A DNA stretch of 64,000 nucleotides. Origin: Kribbella pratensis. GTDB lineage: Bacteria > Actinomycetota > Actinomycetes > Propionibacteriales > Kribbellaceae. The DNA lies in NCBI RefSeq assembly GCF_004365355.1, contig NZ_SODP01000001.1, positions 1,123,473 through 1,187,472 of the forward strand. Direction: 5' to 3'. Made by a program: the position numbers and the translations under genes. Position 1 is the first letter of the stretch, and the number at the start of each line of letters is the position of its first letter. The notes under the pieces were generated by a model. The model was given only the letters and a program-made list of their open reading frames with translations. It did no database searches and had not been told where the DNA came from. Below are positions 62,347 through 64,000 of the stretch, one piece after another.

Positions 62347-63927
62347 ATGTCTCGGCCAGGTTTTGTGCTTGAGGTGGACGACCGCACCCCGCCGCTGCTC
62401 GTGCACAACGGTGAGGGCTTCCTGCTCGAGCGGTTCCCGCTCGGCACCCGGGTGGTGTACCCGCCGGAGGCGCTGCCGCCGGTGCGCGACGTCGACGAGG
62501 CGATCCAGAACGCGCTGCTCAACCCGATCGAGTCTGAGCCGCTGCCCGAGCTGCTGCGCGCCGGGATGCGGCTGACGATCGCGTTCGACGACATCTCGAT
62601 CCCGCTGCCGCCGATGAAGAAGCCGGACATCCGGCAGCGCATCATCGAGGCCGTGCTCGAGCTGGCCGCGCAGGCCGGCGTCGACGACGTCGAGCTGATC
62701 TCCGCCAACGCGCTGCACCGCAGGCTCACCCCGAACGAGCTGCGCGACATCGTCGGCGAGCGGGTGTTCCGGTCGTTCTTCCCCGACGGCAAGCTCTACA
62801 ACTTCGACGCCGAGGACAGCGCCAACCTGACCCACCTGGGCCAGACCCGGCACGGCGAGGACGTCGAGATCTCCAAGCGGGCGGCCGAGTCGGACCTGCT
62901 CGTCTACGTGAACGTGAACCTGGTGGCGATGGACGGCGGCCACAAGTCGACGTCGATCGGCCTGGCGTCGTACAAGTCGCTGAAGCACCACCACAACAGC
63001 CACACGATGATCCACTCGCGGTCGTTCATGGACCACAAGCGGTCCAAGATGCACGAGTCGGCGTGGCGGATGGGCGAGATCCTCACCCAGCACGTCAAGG
63101 TCTTCCAAATCGAGACCACGCTGAACAACGACATCTTCGGCGGGCCGCTGGAGTTCCTGCAGAAGCGCGAGTGGGAGTGGTCGCTCAAGGACCAGGCCTC
63201 GATGCTCGGCACCAAGCGGGCGCTCGCGGCGGCGCCGAGCAAGTTGCGGCACAAGATCTTCACCGACGTCCGGTCGACCTACGGCCTGACCGGGGTGCAC
63301 GCCGGCAAGATCGAGCCGGTGCACGACAAGACGCTGGAGAACGTGCACCGCCAGCACCTGGTCGAAGTACAGGGCCAGTCCGATGTCGCGATCATGGGCG
63401 TGCCGTTCGTCGGCCCGTACAACGTGAACTCGGTGATGAACCCGATCCTGGCGGCCTGCATGGGCCTGGGGTACTACTTCAACTCGTACCGGGGCAACCC
63501 GATCGTCCGCAAGGACGGGGCGGTGATCCTGTACCACCCGGTCGACTACGAGTTCAGCCAGCTGCACCACCCGTCGTACGTCGACTTCTTCGAGGAAGTG
63601 CTTGCCGAGAGCACCGATCCGGCCACGATCGAGGCGAAGTTCGAGAAGCAGTACGCCGAGGACCCGTGGTACATCCACCTGTACCGGACGTCGTACGCGT
63701 ACCACGGCGTGCACCCGTTCTACATGTGGTACTGGATCTCGCACGCGCTGGACCACTGCGGCGACATCGTCTGGGTCGGCGCGAACCGCAAGACCGTTGA
63801 GCGGATGGGCTTCCGGTCCGCATCGACGCTGCAGGACGCGCTCGAGATGGTCAGCCACTCGGTCGGCCGGTCGCCGTCGATCACGTACCTGCACAACCCG
63901 CCACACCTGCTCGCGGACGTGCGCTGA
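62347..63927 (+). CDS. LarA-like (DUF2088) racemase-family protein
   Basis: 526 residues. The N-terminal DUF2088 part has MRLTIAFDDISIPLPPM and VELISANALHRRLTPNELRD, followed by MDGGHKSTSIGLASYKSLKH, which resembles the nickel-pincer nucleotide site of LarA. LarA racemises lactate; relatives act on other 2-hydroxyacids. It is about 100 residues longer than LarA. No larB, larC or larE cofactor genes are in the window. ATG with GAGAGAGG upstream; overlaps the next start by one base (TGATG). Confidence 0.85.
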   Translation: MSRPGFVLEVDDRTPPLLVHNGEGFLLERFPLGTRVVYPPEALPPVRDVDEAIQNALLNPIESEPLPELLRAGMRLTIAFDDISIPLPPMKKPDIRQRIIEAVLELAAQAGVDDVELISANALHRRLTPNELRDIVGERVFRSFFPDGKLYNFDAEDSANLTHLGQTRHGEDVEISKRAAESDLLVYVNVNLVAMDGGHKSTSIGLASYKSLKHHHNSHTMIHSRSFMDHKRSKMHESAWRMGEILTQHVKVFQIETTLNNDIFGGPLEFLQKREWEWSLKDQASMLGTKRALAAAPSKLRHKIFTDVRSTYGLTGVHAGKIEPVHDKTLENVHRQHLVEVQGQSDVAIMGVPFVGPYNVNSVMNPILAACMGLGYYFNSYRGNPIVRKDGAVILYHPVDYEFSQLHHPSYVDFFEEVLAESTDPATIEAKFEKQYAEDPWYIHLYRTSYAYHGVHPFYMWYWISHALDHCGDIVWVGANRKTVERMGFRSASTLQDALEMVSHSVGRSPSITYLHNPPHLLADVR

Positions 63928-64000
63928 TGGGTACCAGCTTGGTGAAGTTCAGCCGCGACACCGCGCGTGACGTGAAGCAGGTCGCGCGCGGGTGGCGGTG
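63927..64000 (+). CDS. Start of the next gene in the operon (truncated by the window)
   Basis: ATG at 63927 overlapping the previous stop. Only 24 residues are visible: MGTSLVKFSRDTARDVKQVA, then RGWR. Too short to assign. It belongs to the same translationally coupled operon. Confidence 0.6.
   Translation, partial: MGTSLVKFSRDTARDVKQVARGWR

Noticed and set aside
1-64000. tRNA, rRNA and intact insertion sequences
   Set aside because: I looked for TTCGANNCC-type T-loops, transposase motifs and terminal repeats while reading and saw none. A tRNAscan or ISfinder search would be decisive.

Overview
The window is a high-GC, gene-dense actinobacterial chromosome segment. Evidence includes many GTG starts, ATGA/GTGA start-stop overlaps, an actinobacterial SAM-IV riboswitch, LexA boxes of the TCGAAC-N4-GTTCGA type, and the gene neighbourhoods ftsK-rodZ-like-rimO-pgsA-cinA-clgR, lppM-like-DUF3046-recA-recX-rny and dxr-rseP-ispG-GNAT-proS. 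The gene order and the mix of families suggest Propionibacteriales, perhaps a Kribbella or Nocardioides relative; that placement is inference. No rRNA, tRNA, CRISPR array or intact mobile element was recognised.

Layout. 1-5.5 kb: the end of a LuxR-type ATPase regulator, a SAM-IV-controlled class V aminotransferase, and small enzymes. 5.6-14.7 kb: ftsK, a membrane protein, a RodZ-like protein, rimO with unusual insertions, pgsA, DUF2332, cinA and clgR. 14.7-20.7 kb, minus strand: lhr, nei and a DUF4262 gene preceded by a consensus LexA box. 20.8-27.3 kb: lppM-like, DUF3046, grpB-like, recA with two promoters, recX with a very long N-terminal extension, and a GNAT. 27.3-31 kb: mostly small genes, then a roughly 470-nt structured leader and rny. 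31-35 kb: mixed small genes on both strands. 35.2-38.9 kb: dxr-rseP-ispG (MEP isoprenoid pathway plus intramembrane protease).

38.9-47.1 kb is a mosaic of small transcription units, each with its own regulator or operator: MarR, MerR-thioredoxin, a cyclase plus ThDP enzyme, RHH-VOC and an MFS exporter. It separates ispG from the DUF4081 GNAT and proS. 47.1-51.4 kb: GNAT, secreted M14 carboxypeptidase, DoxX-like protein and proS. 51.5-58 kb: a decayed Abi-like gene, a flavoprotein oxidase, an ECF42-type sigma factor with its DGPF partner, a TSUP transporter, a methyltransferase and a P450. 58-64 kb: hisA/priA translationally coupled to a fatty acyl-CoA reductase/HAD-IB fusion, then a zinc alcohol dehydrogenase, a LarA-like protein and a gene running off the end.

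The genes best worth follow-up are the SOS-boxed DUF4262 gene behind lhr-nei, the hisA-coupled reductase/HAD/ADH/LarA-like operon, the insertions in RimO and RecX, and the structured rny leader. Many genes carry a TANNNT-like hexamer 6-7 nt before the start codon, which implies widespread leaderless transcription; I used this to choose several starts.
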